Positions 31,793 through 45,340 of a stretch of DNA of 64,000 bases are shown piece by piece. This DNA is from Astragalus membranaceus. Taxonomy: Eukaryota > Streptophyta > Magnoliopsida > Fabales > Fabaceae. Position numbers and translations under genes: made by a program. The notes below the pieces were generated by a model. That model was not told where the DNA came from, searched no databases, and saw only the letters and a list, made by a program, of their open reading frames with translations. The DNA lies in contig CM076848.1 in NCBI GenBank assembly GCA_039519185.1, forward strand, positions 127,666,371 through 127,730,370, written 5' to 3'. The number at the start of each line of letters is the position of its first letter. The first letter of the stretch is position 1.

Positions 31793-34700
31793 CTGCATGG
31801 GCCAACAGTGCTCAGTATCCATGTAATTTGAGATTAATATTTATGTCTTATTAGATTAGATAAGGAGAAGAGTATTTATTTCTCTTACATCAAGTAATGT
31901 ATCAAGTGCATCGATAGCACGACCTGAAGTCCACGATAGCCTCCTTTCTACTTCATCGACAGTCACAAATCCTTGAGCCTGATGTAAACACAATGCTAGG
32001 TACATGTTAAAAGACTTATATTTCTCTAACAGCAAACGGATTGCGCAATAAACTTTCGCTACACTAGATGCACAAGCAACATGAATCTTTTCATGTTTCG
32101 CAACAAGGAATTTAAGTTCTAGCTAATGCCAACCAAATTAAGTCGTGCCATAGATAAAGCATTCTTTGCAAAAAAATTGACGTTTTATAGCCTCTGACCA
32201 CCATTAGGACACATAAAAGTACTACTACCAAGAAGAAAAGACCAAAAGCAAGAGATACACAAAAATTGAAATAAAAATTTCCCCAAAACCCAAGGGGTGT
32301 CCCTCTATACCTACCATCAAACTCCAATACTACCAAATGATGAGCAAGCAATTAAGAAAAGCTTAAAAGGTGTAAGGGTTTCCTGATTATTTGAGGAATT
32401 ATGGTAACAAAATTAAATAAAATCACGTAACCATTAAAAATATAGATTGAAGATTGAAATCACGGGTCATGTATAAATTCGACCTAACTTTGTGATAGAA
32501 ATGTTAATAGGTTTGGGAAAGTGTATGTAAGAAAGAGGGGCGGGGTATTGCACGTCCCTTACTCAATAACTAACATTTTGGAGGGAGCACTCGCTTACTT
32601 GGCAAGGTGCTGGAACTGTGAGGAAAGAGAAATTGGATCTGATATACAGGAAAGTTTGGCTAGAAGTGAGGTAGGCAAAAATTAGACTCAAACGGCTCTC
32701 AGCACCTCGAATTGCTCTCATCTTGTACTGCAGTATTCTACTGAATATTCACACAATCAATACAACAGTATCCTCCACTGGTTTAATTGGAGTTTCTTTT
32801 CCTTTTTACTGAATTGATTCCTATCACTTTGCTGCATGATTTTTTCCCCTATTAACAATATATACAAAAAGCTAAGCCACAGATATTTACATATTACTGG
32901 ATAGACTAAAGATGAAGTCATTAAGCAATTGCCACTCTCATGAGCCAAAAAGAGAACATCAAACAACTAGGTCTATATCATCCTATTCAATCTATTTATC
33001 AATGACTTGAAAAATGCAGATTTATGCTCATCAAGCAATCACAAGGCATGCCCGAGAAAGATCACGAGCCTGTGACTCTTAATAAGTGATAGATACCAGA
33101 ATTCCTCATCACTCAGTAGAACAATTAAAACCGTATATTAATGGTGATTGTGAAATGAGAAAACTGAAAGACATATATTGAAATACCGTGTATTGTATAC
33201 AAGTGTTACATGATATATATAGGCTATTCTAAGACTAACCCTAATGGGCCTTATAAATGGGCCGGATAATTACAATTATAATTACAACATATATATAACT
33301 TAATCAACACTCCCCCTCAAGCTGGAGCATATAAGTCATATGCACTGAGCTTGTTACATATGTAGTTGGTTCGAGGCCCTCTTAGAGATTTAGTGAAGAC
33401 ATCGGCCAATTGATCATTTGACTTGACAAAACTTGTGGAGATGTCTCCTGATTCAATCTTCTCTCGAACGAAGTGACAATCTACTTCAATGTGCTTAGTC
33501 CTCTCATGAAAAACCGGATTAGAGGCAATATGCAATGCCGCTTGATTATCACATATGAGAGTCATTTTCTTATCACCTTGAAAGTGAAGCTCTTTGAGTA
33601 ATTGTTTTAACCAAATAAGCTCTTGTGTTACTAAGGTCATGGCTCTATATTCGGCTTCAGCACTAGATCTTGCAACAACATTTTGCTTTTTACTTTTCCA
33701 GGATATTAGATTTCCTCCAACTAGTACGCAATACCCAGAAGTGGATCGCCTATCGATGGGTGAGCCTGCCCAATCAGCGTCTGAATAACCAACTATCTGA
33801 GTGTGCCCTCTATCTTCATAAATGAGACCTTTTCCTGGAGCGCTTTTAACAGACTTTAGGATTCGAATGACGGCATCCCAATGATCTTGACAAGGTGAAT
33901 TTAAGAATTGACTTACCACACTGACTGCAAAGGAAATATCTGGGCGTGTGACAGTAAGATAATTTAACTTCCCAACCAGTCTTTTGTATCTCCCAGGGTC
34001 TGAAAGAGGCTCCCCCTGATTGGGTAGAAGTTTGACATTTGGATCCATGGGAGTGTCAACTGGTTTGGCATTCAATAGACCTGTCTCTTCAAGAATATCC
34101 ATAGCATATTTCCTTTGTGAAATTACAAGACCATCCTTAGATTGGGCTACCTCAATACCCAAAAAGTAACGGAGTCGGCCAAGGTCTTTAGTCTGAAACT
34201 GGTTAGAGAGATGTTGCTTCAATTGAAGTATGCCCTGCTGATCACTACCAGTTATAACAATATCATCCACATAAACAATTAGATAGATGCATCCCTGGAC
34301 TGAATGTCGGTAGAATACAGAGTGGTCAGCTTCACTACGAGTCATGCCAAACTGTTGTACCACAGTGCTAAATCTGCCAAACCAGGCTCGTGGAGATTGT
34401 TTAAGACCATAAAGTGACCTGTGAAGTCGACAAACCATGCTCGAGGACTCCCCCTGAGCAACAAACCCTGGAGGTTGCTCCATATAGACTTCCTCTTCAA
34501 GGTCACCATGCAAAAAGGCATTTTTGATGTCAAGTTGATAAAGAGGCCAGTGTCGGATAGCTGCAATAGAGAGGAAGAGTCTAACTGAGGCCATCTTGGC
34601 GACCGGAGAGAATGTGCCGCTATAATCCAGCCCAAATATCTGAGTGTATCCTTTGGCCACCAACCGAGCCTTAAAACGATCAATCTTACCATCAGGCCCA

Positions 34701-37700
34701 ACCTTGACAGTATACAACCAACGACAACCGACTAGAGACTTCCCAGAAGGTAGAGGTACCGATTCCCAAGTACCACTGCTTTGAAGAGCACACATCTCGT
34801 CAATCATTGCTTGCCTCCACTCAGGATGGGATAAAGCTTCATCTACAGATTTAGGAATACTAACAGAAGACAAAGAAGCAAGACAAGTGTAATGCAAAGG
34901 TGAAAGACGGTGATAACTCAAAGCAATGTAATGAGGGGATGGGTTACGAGTGGACCGTATACCTTTACGAATAGCAATGGGGAGGTCAGGCTCAGGTGGC
35001 AGAACCGGATCTGGAACAGGAGATGGCGCTGGCGGTGAGTCTGGAATGGCCTCTGAAGTAGACACTGGGGCAGGGATGTGTACCACAGGTGGTCGCTGGC
35101 GACGGTGATATGTTTGTAGTGGAGGTGCAGCCGGAGGGTCGACAGGAGGGACCTCTGTGGTGACAGACTCAAGGGAAATAGACACGGGAGGCAAGGGAAG
35201 AGCTGCGGAAAGAGGTTCCTGTGTTGAGTTGGACGACTCAAAGTAAGGGACAGACTCAAAGAAGGTAACATCGGCAGATATGAGGTAACGTTGAAGAGTA
35301 GGAGAGTAACAACGGTAGCCTTTTTGAGACCGATGATAACCAAGGAAGACACATTTTAGTGACCGAGCCGAGAGTTTATCAATACCAGGAGAGAGATTGT
35401 GGACAAAACATGTGGACCCAAATACACGTGGCTGAAGCGAGTGTAGTGGGGTATGAGGAAAAAGGACAGAGTGTGGTGTTTGGTCGTCAAGAACAGAGGA
35501 GGGCATGCGATTTATAAGGTAACAAGTCGTTAGAACCGCATCCCCCCAAAAACGAGTGGGGAGGTTACCGTGAAGGAGAAGGGTCCGTGTAGTTTCAATG
35601 AGATGCCGATTTTTGCATTCGGCAACCCCATTTTGCTGAGGTGTGTAAGCACAAGAGGTTTGGTGAAGAATGCCATTAGATGCCATAAAATTTTGGAATT
35701 GTTGTGATAAATATTCTTGGGCATTATCACTACGCAAAGTTTGAATGGACACACCAAATTGAGTTTTAATTTCTTTATAAAATTGCTCAAAGATAGAGAA
35801 TAACTCGGACCGATTCTTCATTAAAAATAACCACGTACAACGGGAAAAGTCATCAATAAAAGTAACAAAATATCTAGACCCAAAAGTATTCGTAGTACGA
35901 GAAGGACCCCAAACATCAGAGTGAACTAAAGCAAAAGGGGACGAAGCCCGTTTATTGACTCTATTAGGGAAATGACTACGAGTGTGTTTCCCTAACTGAC
36001 ACGACTCACAATCCAAACTAGACAATTTAGTAAGACTCGGTACCAACTTTTGGAGTTTTTGAAGACCAGGATGACCCAACTGGGCATGTACTGTAAGAGG
36101 AGAATCAGTGGTTGCACAAGCCTTGGTTGAGGAGAGATAATAAAGGCCATTCGACTCACATCCAGCGCCAATCATCTGTTTCGTGATCCGATCCTGCAAG
36201 GTAACATCTTTCTTAGTAAAGGTAACAGCACAATCAATGGACTCAGTCAAACGTTTAACAGAAATTAAATTAAATGGACATTCAGGAACACAAAGAACGT
36301 TGTCAACAGATAAGGAAGGGAGGAGTTGGGCAGTGCCAATCTCTCGGGCTTGTGTTTGAGTTCCACTGGCTGAGGTGAGGGTAGGTAAGTAACCAGATGT
36401 AGAAAGAGAGGATAAAAGAGCTTTATTGCCAGTGATATAATCAGAAGCACCTGTATCAAGGGCCCAAGGGCCAAGGGAAGATGACTGAGAGGCGCAAGTA
36501 AATGATTTACCAGTCTGTGCACTTGAAGCAGTGGATCCAGAGTTTTGGTGATTCTCAAACCATTGGAGAAAATCTTCGTAGTCAGATGAAGTTGATTTAG
36601 CCTTAGTTGAGGCCTCGGGTGTTTCTATTGGAGGAGTCTGAGCTGCATTAACAGTACGAGGGGGGCGCCCGTGTAATTTCCAGCATCGATCAATCGTATG
36701 CCCCAGATTGTGGCAGTGATCACACTTAGGGCGATTCTTGGACTTGGATGGAGGACCACGAGAGCGTCCCTGATGGTTGTGTTGAGATGCAAGTGCAGCA
36801 GTGTCGCTCGGCCCAGAGGTCGCCGAGTGCTCAGGAGTAGACTTAACCAGGACTCGGAGGAGGACAGAGGATGCAGTAGACATTGTGGGAATGGCAGCAG
36901 ACCCCAAAATCTGGTCACGGGTGGCAGCGTAATCCTGAGGCAAGCCATAAAGGGCGAGGAGCATAAAAAAGGTGCTGCATTGCTCAAGTTCTTTCTTCTT
37001 TTCAGTAGCACCAGAGGCAGCAGGAGGCAGTAGCTCATTAAAGTCATGAAGGGCAGCATGAACACGACCGATATACGTAGACATAGGACCCTCAAATGAT
37101 CGAGGTGCAATGAGTGTCATCAAATCATGACACACACCATAGAGGCGCTGAATATCATTAGTGTAGAGTTCCTTAGCCTGACTCCAAACTGATTCACACG
37201 TGAGATGAGGACGGAAAATCGGTTTGATGAGAGGGCTAATGGTGGACTTGATAATACTACACAACTGAGCATCAACCTTTTCAAATTTCACACGTTCAGC
37301 GGTGTCAGTCACTTCTATAGCTTTCTTTGTGAGATGCTCCGTGTAACCTTGCCCCATCATCCATAACTGAATGTCGGACGCCCAAGTGTCATAGTTTGAA
37401 CCATCTAGCTTCTCCGTAGTGAGGGGAGAAGTCAAAAAATTGGTGAACAGCTTAGAGGAGTCACTGGGGGTCGTCATAGTCAGTCCTAGGAGAGACAAAA
37501 CACGCCAAACAGGAGAGAGAAAGGGCTGTTTGTACAGAAACACGTCCAACCGTTGCTCGAAACTGAAAAATGATGGCAGATCCGGAACGAGGAAGAAGAG
37601 GCGAGTCTGACGATGAAAACGGCAACCGGAGGAGTGGCCGGACGCGCCGCCACGGGCGGCGGCGACGGTGGCTGGTTGGGGTTTCTGGCCGGAGACTGAG

Positions 37701-40700
37701 GCGGCGCGTGGGAGCGCGTGGAGGCAGATCTGGGGCCGCGGTTTCAGGGGTGGGCCGGTTTTGAGGAGGCGAACCTTGTGGTGGGGGTGGTTGGCCGGAA
37801 AAGTCGTCGGAAGTGGGAGAACTCGACGGTGGCAGATCTGAAAAACCCAACGGGGTGCCGGAATGACACACGGCAGTGAGTTAGGGCAAACCGGAATTGA
37901 AACACGGTTTGCCGGAAAAAAATTTATCACCGGTGGACAGTGGGTCCAACGGGTAAGCACGGTTTTAGGGTTGTCTCTCAATTGGCTCTGATACCATGTG
38001 AAATGAGAAAACTGAAAGACATATATTGAAATACCGTGTATTGTATACAAGTGTTACATGATATATATAGGCTATTCTAAGACTAACCCTAATGGGCCTT
38101 ATAAATGGGCCGGATAATTACAATTATAATTACAACATATATATAACTTAATCAACAGTGATAAACGGAAATTACAACCTAAATGATAAACTAGGCAATT
38201 CGAGAAGCCTAGGGTCTCCCAGAAGGCTCTATAGAGGCCTAATCTCTCCCAAAGGAATAACTTCCCAAATTCATACTTGTCTTCTCCTAATAACTGAACA
38301 ATACAATATATACAACACAAGACAGCCCCTGACAGTTACTACAACACAAACGTAACCGCCCACAAGATAGTAACCGCCAACAAGACAATAACCGCCCACT
38401 ATATTTATTTAATATTTTAATATCCTATCATTACTCGCCCCTTAAACATTCACCTTGTCCTCAAGGTGAAGATAACAATGACAAACAATTTATAGTCTTC
38501 CACCGGGATCCCATAGTTTGAAGCATGATGACCAAGCAACGCTCGAAACATAAAAGTTGCCTCCGGAATCATGACATATTTTCAGCCATCAACAGTGTAT
38601 TTGGAGGATCCCTTGTCCTTTCTAAACCCTCTGTTCTTGAAAGAAAAGTAAGATTCTCCTTTTGGGCCATTTCCCTTTTTACTTGTAACACCCCCCTATT
38701 ATTAGTGAATTGGGGAGGTGTAAGTATCAATGATTGGGCCTGACCCATTAATTCAGTCACAGGGCCCAATTTCCGTGAAAGCCAGTCTGTTCCAGAGAGA
38801 AAGAAACACGTCTCCGTCGCAAACGATTTCCACCATCTCCAAGGTTGCTCCACCTTCTTCCTTCTCCTGCATAGATTCTCCCAGCAGCGCCTCCGGCGTT
38901 GCTTCTTCTGGTTGCGCCTCCTCTTCATCATCGCTCTGTGCGTCGCATCCCTTCGTGGAGAGAGAGAAAGACGGCTCCACCAATCTGTTCGCTGGCCACG
39001 CCTCAGTCAAGGTCGTGCCTCCACCTGCCGCCGTCGCCGGCGAATCTTCTGGCATCCATTCTTCCCACGGCGCTTCCTCATCACCCTCGATCTCCGCTCC
39101 CGTTGGTTTCGCGACAGCGCCCAAAGGTTCGTCACTGGAACCTTCGATTCTCTCCTCAGATTCGTCTCTTGCTCTCCTTCCTTTTGGTTTCCTTGATTTC
39201 GATTCTGAAAAGATCTTTTAAACTTTCTCCTCTGTTTCATCACGATTTTCTTTCACGAATGGCTTTTGGTTTCTATTCACCGTGTTTGATTTAATTCTGT
39301 TCCCACTTCTGCGACTCGGAGCATGATGCCGACAAGTTCGACGTCTCCCATGTTCTGAATCCAGCGTTCTGATGCGTCGCTTGATTTCTTCAATCTTGGC
39401 TTCCATACCATCCATACGCTGCTCTATTCGTTTTACTCTAGTCTCCATTTTCCTTCGTATTGGATCCCTTTGATCACCCGGAATCGAATGCTTTGATACC
39501 AATTGATAGATACCAGAATTCCTCATCACTCAGTAGAACAATTAAAACCGTATATTAATGGTGATAAACGGAAATTACAACCTAAATGATAAACTAGGCA
39601 ATTCGAGAAGCCTAGGGTCTCCCAGAAGGCTCTATAGAGGCCTAATCTCTCCCAAAGGAATAACTTTCCAAATTCATACTTGTCTTCTCCTAATAACTGA
39701 ACAATACAATATATACAACACAAGACAGCCCCTAACAGTTACTACAGCACAAACGTAACCGCCCACAAGATAGTAACCGCCAACAAGACAATAACCGCCC
39801 ACTATATTTATTTAATATTTTAATATCCTATCAATAAGCAGAAAAACGGGAAACACAACTCACAAGTAAATGCCTGTATACATTAGTATGTCCAAAAAAG
39901 AAGAAATAGATTATTAGCATATCCAGAAAATGGGAAATAAATCTTACCTGGGCAAGTTCTAGAATTTCATTGTGGTCTTTGTTCAGCTCAGTTGGAACTG
40001 AACGAACAAGTTTTCTCTTTCCAACAGAAATAACTTCAAACCCACTACCCAGAACCTGAAAATTTTTGTGACAACTTAGTATGTAACACCGCAGGGTCAA
40101 CAAGAATATTCCAACAGAAAAAATCTCAACCTCACTACCCCAGCACCTGACAACACTACAGGGTCAACAAGAATGCATGTAACATATTTTTCAACATGTC
40201 AAGAAAAAATATGTATGATCAAAGAAGAAAAATATTAACAAAAGGAAAATGCAATAATCACACACACTCATGCACTCCACATGCTCTTCAAAAATACATA
40301 AAAAATGGATTCATCATATGTCATTTAGTTGATTCAACCATAAGTAGCCATCCTTTTACTAAAACATGCAACAAAGATAAACATTAGTTAATGATAATAG
40401 CACTATCATCTTTAGTTAATCTTTAGTTAATCATTAGGATTCATTATTTAATATTCACAAATTAGTGGTAGCACAGAGGCTAGCGCCCAGTCAATGTAGT
40501 GTTTATCTTTTTTCATTATAGATTATAGTTATTTATAAGAACTTCAAAACATAATAGATCTATAAAAAATAATTAATCAATGCATGTACATTTCAGAGAC
40601 TGATGAAGAGTTTTGTCCTCTTAAATTTTCCTGGTTCACTTTGAGAAAACTGAAGGTCACTAAATTTTCCTACAACTCAAAGGCTGGATTTCAAGCAAGT

Positions 40701-43700
40701 CCAAAACTGTTCAAAGAGGACTCCTCCCACAAATACACACAATTGTTTCACATTGCCTTTGGCCTTTGTTTGAGGTTTCCTGATTCAAGCATATTTTATA
40801 GAGTTAATAGTTAATTTCATCCCTTAAATTTTAAAAAACATTAGTTTAGTTCCTGACATTAACAATATTTCTAACTAGCCCCTGACATTTCCTGAATATA
40901 TTCAGTTTAGTCCCTTAAATTCTCGATGTCCGTTTGGTTCCTAACTTACAACTCAATATCAATTAGCAAGGTGGTCAAATTTGCGAGTTGATTCGCAAAA
41001 TCGTGCGGTTTTACGAGTTTCACAGACATTTGCGAGCTCGATCATGCTCAGACTCGTAGCTAGCTGAGTGCGGTAGAATAGCCGAGCTGATTCGCGCAAA
41101 CTGTGGAAGTGGGCGCTGCAATCGTCTCCATTTTAGGGTTTCGAAGTGTTAAGATATGTTGTAAATAGTGGTTTTATTTATATATGTATTCGGCCCAGGC
41201 CCATTAGGTTTTCTCTATTTAAACTCATTAGTGTTTGTACTCAATACAAAATATACAGTTAATAAAACGAAACTACAGTTGCTCTGTAGTCGCAGACGTA
41301 GGCAAAGATTGGCCGAACTGCGTGACCAATATCGTGTTTAATCATTTCAACATGGTATCTAGAGCCTACAGTCAAGCTCTTCAAAAACCCTAGCTGTCCT
41401 GTCCTAAAATCCACCTTAGGCAGCCCTAGGTGGTCTATTTCTCACGTGACCCACTGTTTTTGTGCAAAAGTCCATCTTCCACGTCTGATCTTGCTACACC
41501 GCCTCTACCATCAGCCTCGCAATCAAATTCCGAGCCAGCCCATAAATTTTCGAGGCCATCGGGCGTCAGCGCGCCTCCACACGCCGCCCTTGCTCCGGTC
41601 ACCTTCCGGGGAGTGTAAGCCACGCGCCGCCCTCCTCTGCTCCGTTTTTCGCGCCGCTGGTGCCATTCTGCTCGGAATTCAACGATCTATCTGTTCTGAT
41701 AATTTTTGGTCAGTGGGTTTCACGTTTCAGGTGCCTTCTCTCTATTTTTTGGATTTCGGTTGCTTCCTACTGGTTTGCTGGTTTATTTCTTTTGCTGGTT
41801 ATTGTTGCGGGTTACTGTTGTTGCTGGTTATTTCTCTCTACTGGTTATTTCTTCTACTGGTTACCGGTTATTGCTGGTTACTTTTGGTTTATTTTTGTTC
41901 TGATAATTTTTGGTTTATGAGTATGGCTGCTGAAAAGGAAAAGTCTGGGTCCTCAGGTAAGACTCTTGTGTCTTATGTTTTCTCTGATAATCCCTCTATA
42001 ACAACGGAGAAGCTCAATGGTGATAATTATTTGAATTGGTCGGCATCTGTCGAAATGTGGTTTAAGGGGCAAAATCTTTTAGAACACCTTACCAAGAATT
42101 CTTCAGATGTTAATAAAAATCTGCATCAAGATTGGGAACAAGCAGACTGTCAATTAGTCTCTCTTCTGTGGCAAACTATTGAACCCTCTTTGTTGGTCTA
42201 CTATCGCTCATACACCACTTGTTATGATATCCAGCGCTAAGGCTGAATATCGAGCTATGGCACTTACCACTCAAGAGCTTACATGGCTGAAACATCTTCT
42301 CCAAGAGTTGCGCTTCTGTAAAATAGGCACTATGAGTCTCATCTGTGATAATCAAGCAGCCTTACATATTGCGTCCAATCCAGTCTTTCATGAGCGAACC
42401 AAACACATTGAAATTGATTGTCATTTTGTTCGAGAAGATTGTGTCCGGTGACATTGCTACTTCATTTGTTAGTTCTAATGATCAATTGGCAGACATCTTC
42501 ACAAAAGCTCTTCGGGGACCAAGGATAACTTACATATGTGCCTACAAACTATACGCTCCAGCTTGAGGGGGAGTGTTAAGATATGTTGTAAATAGTAGTT
42601 TTATTTATATATGTATTCGGCCCAAGCCCGTTAGGTTTTCTCTATTTAAACTCATTAGTGCTTGTACTCAATACAGAATATACAGTTAATAAAACGGAAC
42701 TACAGCTGCTCTGTAGTCGCAGACGTGACCAATATCGTGTTTAATCATTTCAACACGAAGGTTTTACCCGTTTTGCAGGAATACCAACTTATGGGTCGGG
42801 TCCAAGTTTCTGTGTTCTTCTAGGTTAAAAAATTAAAACCTAACTGTGATAATATAAAACATAAAATAATAGTAATAGTAACTAGTAAAAGTAACTACTA
42901 ATGTAACTAGTAAAAAGTTGTTAAAAATAAAGAAGTAACTAGTAAAAAACTAGTTACGTAGCTTCGCAAGCAAACCTGTGTTTGCCTTTCTCCTTCGCAA
43001 AACTGCTCTTCGTCCATTAACGCGTCGCTGCTTCTTCATGCTGCCGCTGATTCTTCATGATGTTGCTGCTGCTTCGTTTCTCCCTGTTTTCGTTTCTCCC
43101 TATTTGTGCTCTGTTCTATTTCACAAGGTTTCACCTTTTGACACTTTTATTTGTTTAAAACTTGTGTTTTGCATTTGCTATTTGGAGCTGTTACTTTTTG
43201 AGTTGTGGTAATTTTGAATTATGTATGACTTTCCTTTTAGAATCTTAAATTTAAGTTTACTTGTGGTGTTGGATATGCACATATTTATAAATTTGTAAAA
43301 TATATAGACTCTTACGAATCGTGTTATGATTCTACGAGTTACGATTCTTAAATCTCCTCCTGAGTTCAGGTAGAATCTCAAACTTAACTACCTTGTCAAT
43401 TAGGTCCCTGACTTTACCGAATATCAATGACCAAACTAATACTAAGTTGTAAAAGCTATGGACTAAATTGATATTACGTTATAAAAGTCAGAGACCAACA
43501 TGACGTCGAGAATATGAGGGACTAAACTGAATAATGTTTGAAAATGCCAAGGGCTAATTAAGAATATTGTACAAGTCAGGGACTAAAATGAACTTTTCTG
43601 AAATTTGAAGGACTAAATTAGCTATTAACTCATTTTATTTACACCACATTCATAATTGTCATAAAGCCAGAATTAGTTTTTGAGCATGCTAAAGCACAAG

Positions 43701-45284
43701 ACCTTCAGCTTACTGATAGCACGCAGGCAATCATCCTCAGAAACAACACCACGATCACTTTTTCGTCTCTGACGAAGGAGATGACAGAGTTCCTGCAGGT
43801 TTATCAGTCCTCCATTGAGGGGTCTGGTGGCCAAGCAAATGTCCACTATTTGTACTCCTGTCTAGCCAAGTAGCTCATCTTAGCAAATATGTTTAGAAAG
43901 CAATGAAATTAAACGGCTTTGATTTAATTAATAAAAAATAAATCAGGAATTATTTATTAAATTAAAAGACCCAGAATTTAACAATTGTAACATATATTTA
44001 TAATGTAATGTGAATGGATCCATAACGAGGGTCAACTATGTTGTAAGGAACATCTTATTGAAGAGGATAAAAGCCTAGTCGATCCTGTAATGACACCCTT
44101 TGACAGTCCCCGATTTAATTAATAGAATGCCACATTAGTTATTTTAAGGGTATATAGTATGTAGATGCTCTTCTTCAGAATGCTAAGAGTTCATTGGTTT
44201 ATCTGAACCACGGCCTCTGCTTTTCCACAAACCACAGCTATTTTACCTGTATCTATTTCTGGAACTTAACATAGTTGCCAATACATTAAACATCTGTTTG
44301 CTCCTTGACAACCTACCTAACTCTAACTCATCATTTTTACTTTCCAAAACCAGCAAGGGTAAAAGAGAACTACCACCACAGCTGTCATTTTGGTAATGTT
44401 AAGCCAGCTTAGAGTATGAGAATAATCATGAGTAAATCTATATTTTTTGAAAGATAATATTTATGAGAAATTTAAAGCGGAGCAGCATCTGCAGCAACTA
44501 CAAAAACCAAAGATTTATTAATTGAAAAAGGATACAAGAGCTGAAAATGTTCCTCTGAATGTAAGCCACTGACAGTACTTAAATTTAATAATAAATGGCT
44601 ATCACTTGTCAGTAACATGCACTGGAGCGAATGCAGCATAAAAATTCAACTACATAGGATCTATAACTATGTATTGTTAGTACTTGGTGATAGAGGGTAG
44701 ATGCTAAATATATACTATTAATAAAGTTGGACCAAATACATCAATTTCTGCTGACCAACTTTTGCAAAAAACTTTTGCTTATGAAAGAGACCAGAGTGGG
44801 TATTAATTAAGATTGACTTCGGTATCCTATTCATGAGAAGTACACCCTCTCTAACAAAATATAAACAAAAATTGGATGTATTTTGTTAGACCCCCTGAGA
44901 ACTCACCTACAGATACACCCAAGCCTTGGAGGGTCTATGTGAGGAGGAAGGGCAGAATGGGAAATACTTCTAACTCTTCTAGTTAGTGTCTAGGATCAAT
45001 TATATCTCTGTAACAGTTGCTTATCAAATAAAAAATATCTCTGTAACGGTTTGTTACATCAGAAAGGAGTAATCTTCTTTGTGTACTTTTCATTCACTTC
45101 AATAAAATTTGGGGCACATTGTCCCTTTCTTCAGTTCCAGAATCATAGTTCCTAACATATTTCGTCTATAAATACATTCACTTTTTTGCTTATATTTTGT
45201 TACCCGTGTTAAAAGCAAGTAATGGGGGCCTTTATCTAAAGGTTTACCTTTATATGTAATAAACAGATAAAATACAATGGTCAT

Positions 45285-45340
<56 letters not shown>

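Larger units (their letters stand above)
33149..38157 (-). mobile_element. Intact copia retrotransposon nested in the LTR
   Basis: 5009 bp with identical 161-bp LTRs (33149-33309 and 37997-38157) and a perfect duplication GTGAT (33144-33148 and 38158-38162). Minus-strand PBS TGGTATCAGAGC is directly adjacent to the 5' LTR (37985-37996), and the PPT TTGAGGGGGAG lies next to the 3' LTR (33310-33320). It contains one uninterrupted polyprotein frame. LTR identity with an open frame indicates a very recent insertion. The gag and RT style suggest the Ivana/Ale group; this is tentative. Confidence 0.96.
33087..39833 (-). mobile_element. Gag-only LTR retroelement (LARD/TR-GAG-like) in VPS22 intron 4
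   Basis: Two 330-bp LTRs with TGATAGATACC...ATCCTATCA ends on +. The right copy is 39504-39833. The left copy is split by a copia insertion into 33087-33148 and 38163-38430. They differ at three positions (near 39666, 39732 and 39747). A perfect target-site duplication, ATAAG, flanks the whole at 33082-33086 and 39834-39838. The minus-strand PBS-like TGGTATCAAAGC is at 39490-39501, and a purine-rich AAGGGGCGAGTAA abuts the left LTR. The interior of about 1.07 kb encodes only a gag-like fragment and no RT, so the element depends on others. Confidence 0.93.

Noticed and set aside
34342..37110. Other-frame open stretches within the copia polyprotein
   Set aside because: Shadows of the real minus-strand frame.
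37477..38050. Upstream extension of the copia polyprotein frame
   Set aside because: It would start within the 5' LTR and cross the primer binding site. The translation has no family similarity before MTTPSDSSKLF.
38730..39294. Overlapping + strand Ser/Pro-rich frames in the gag-only element
   Set aside because: They are antisense to the element and arise from its GC-rich interior. No domain is visible.
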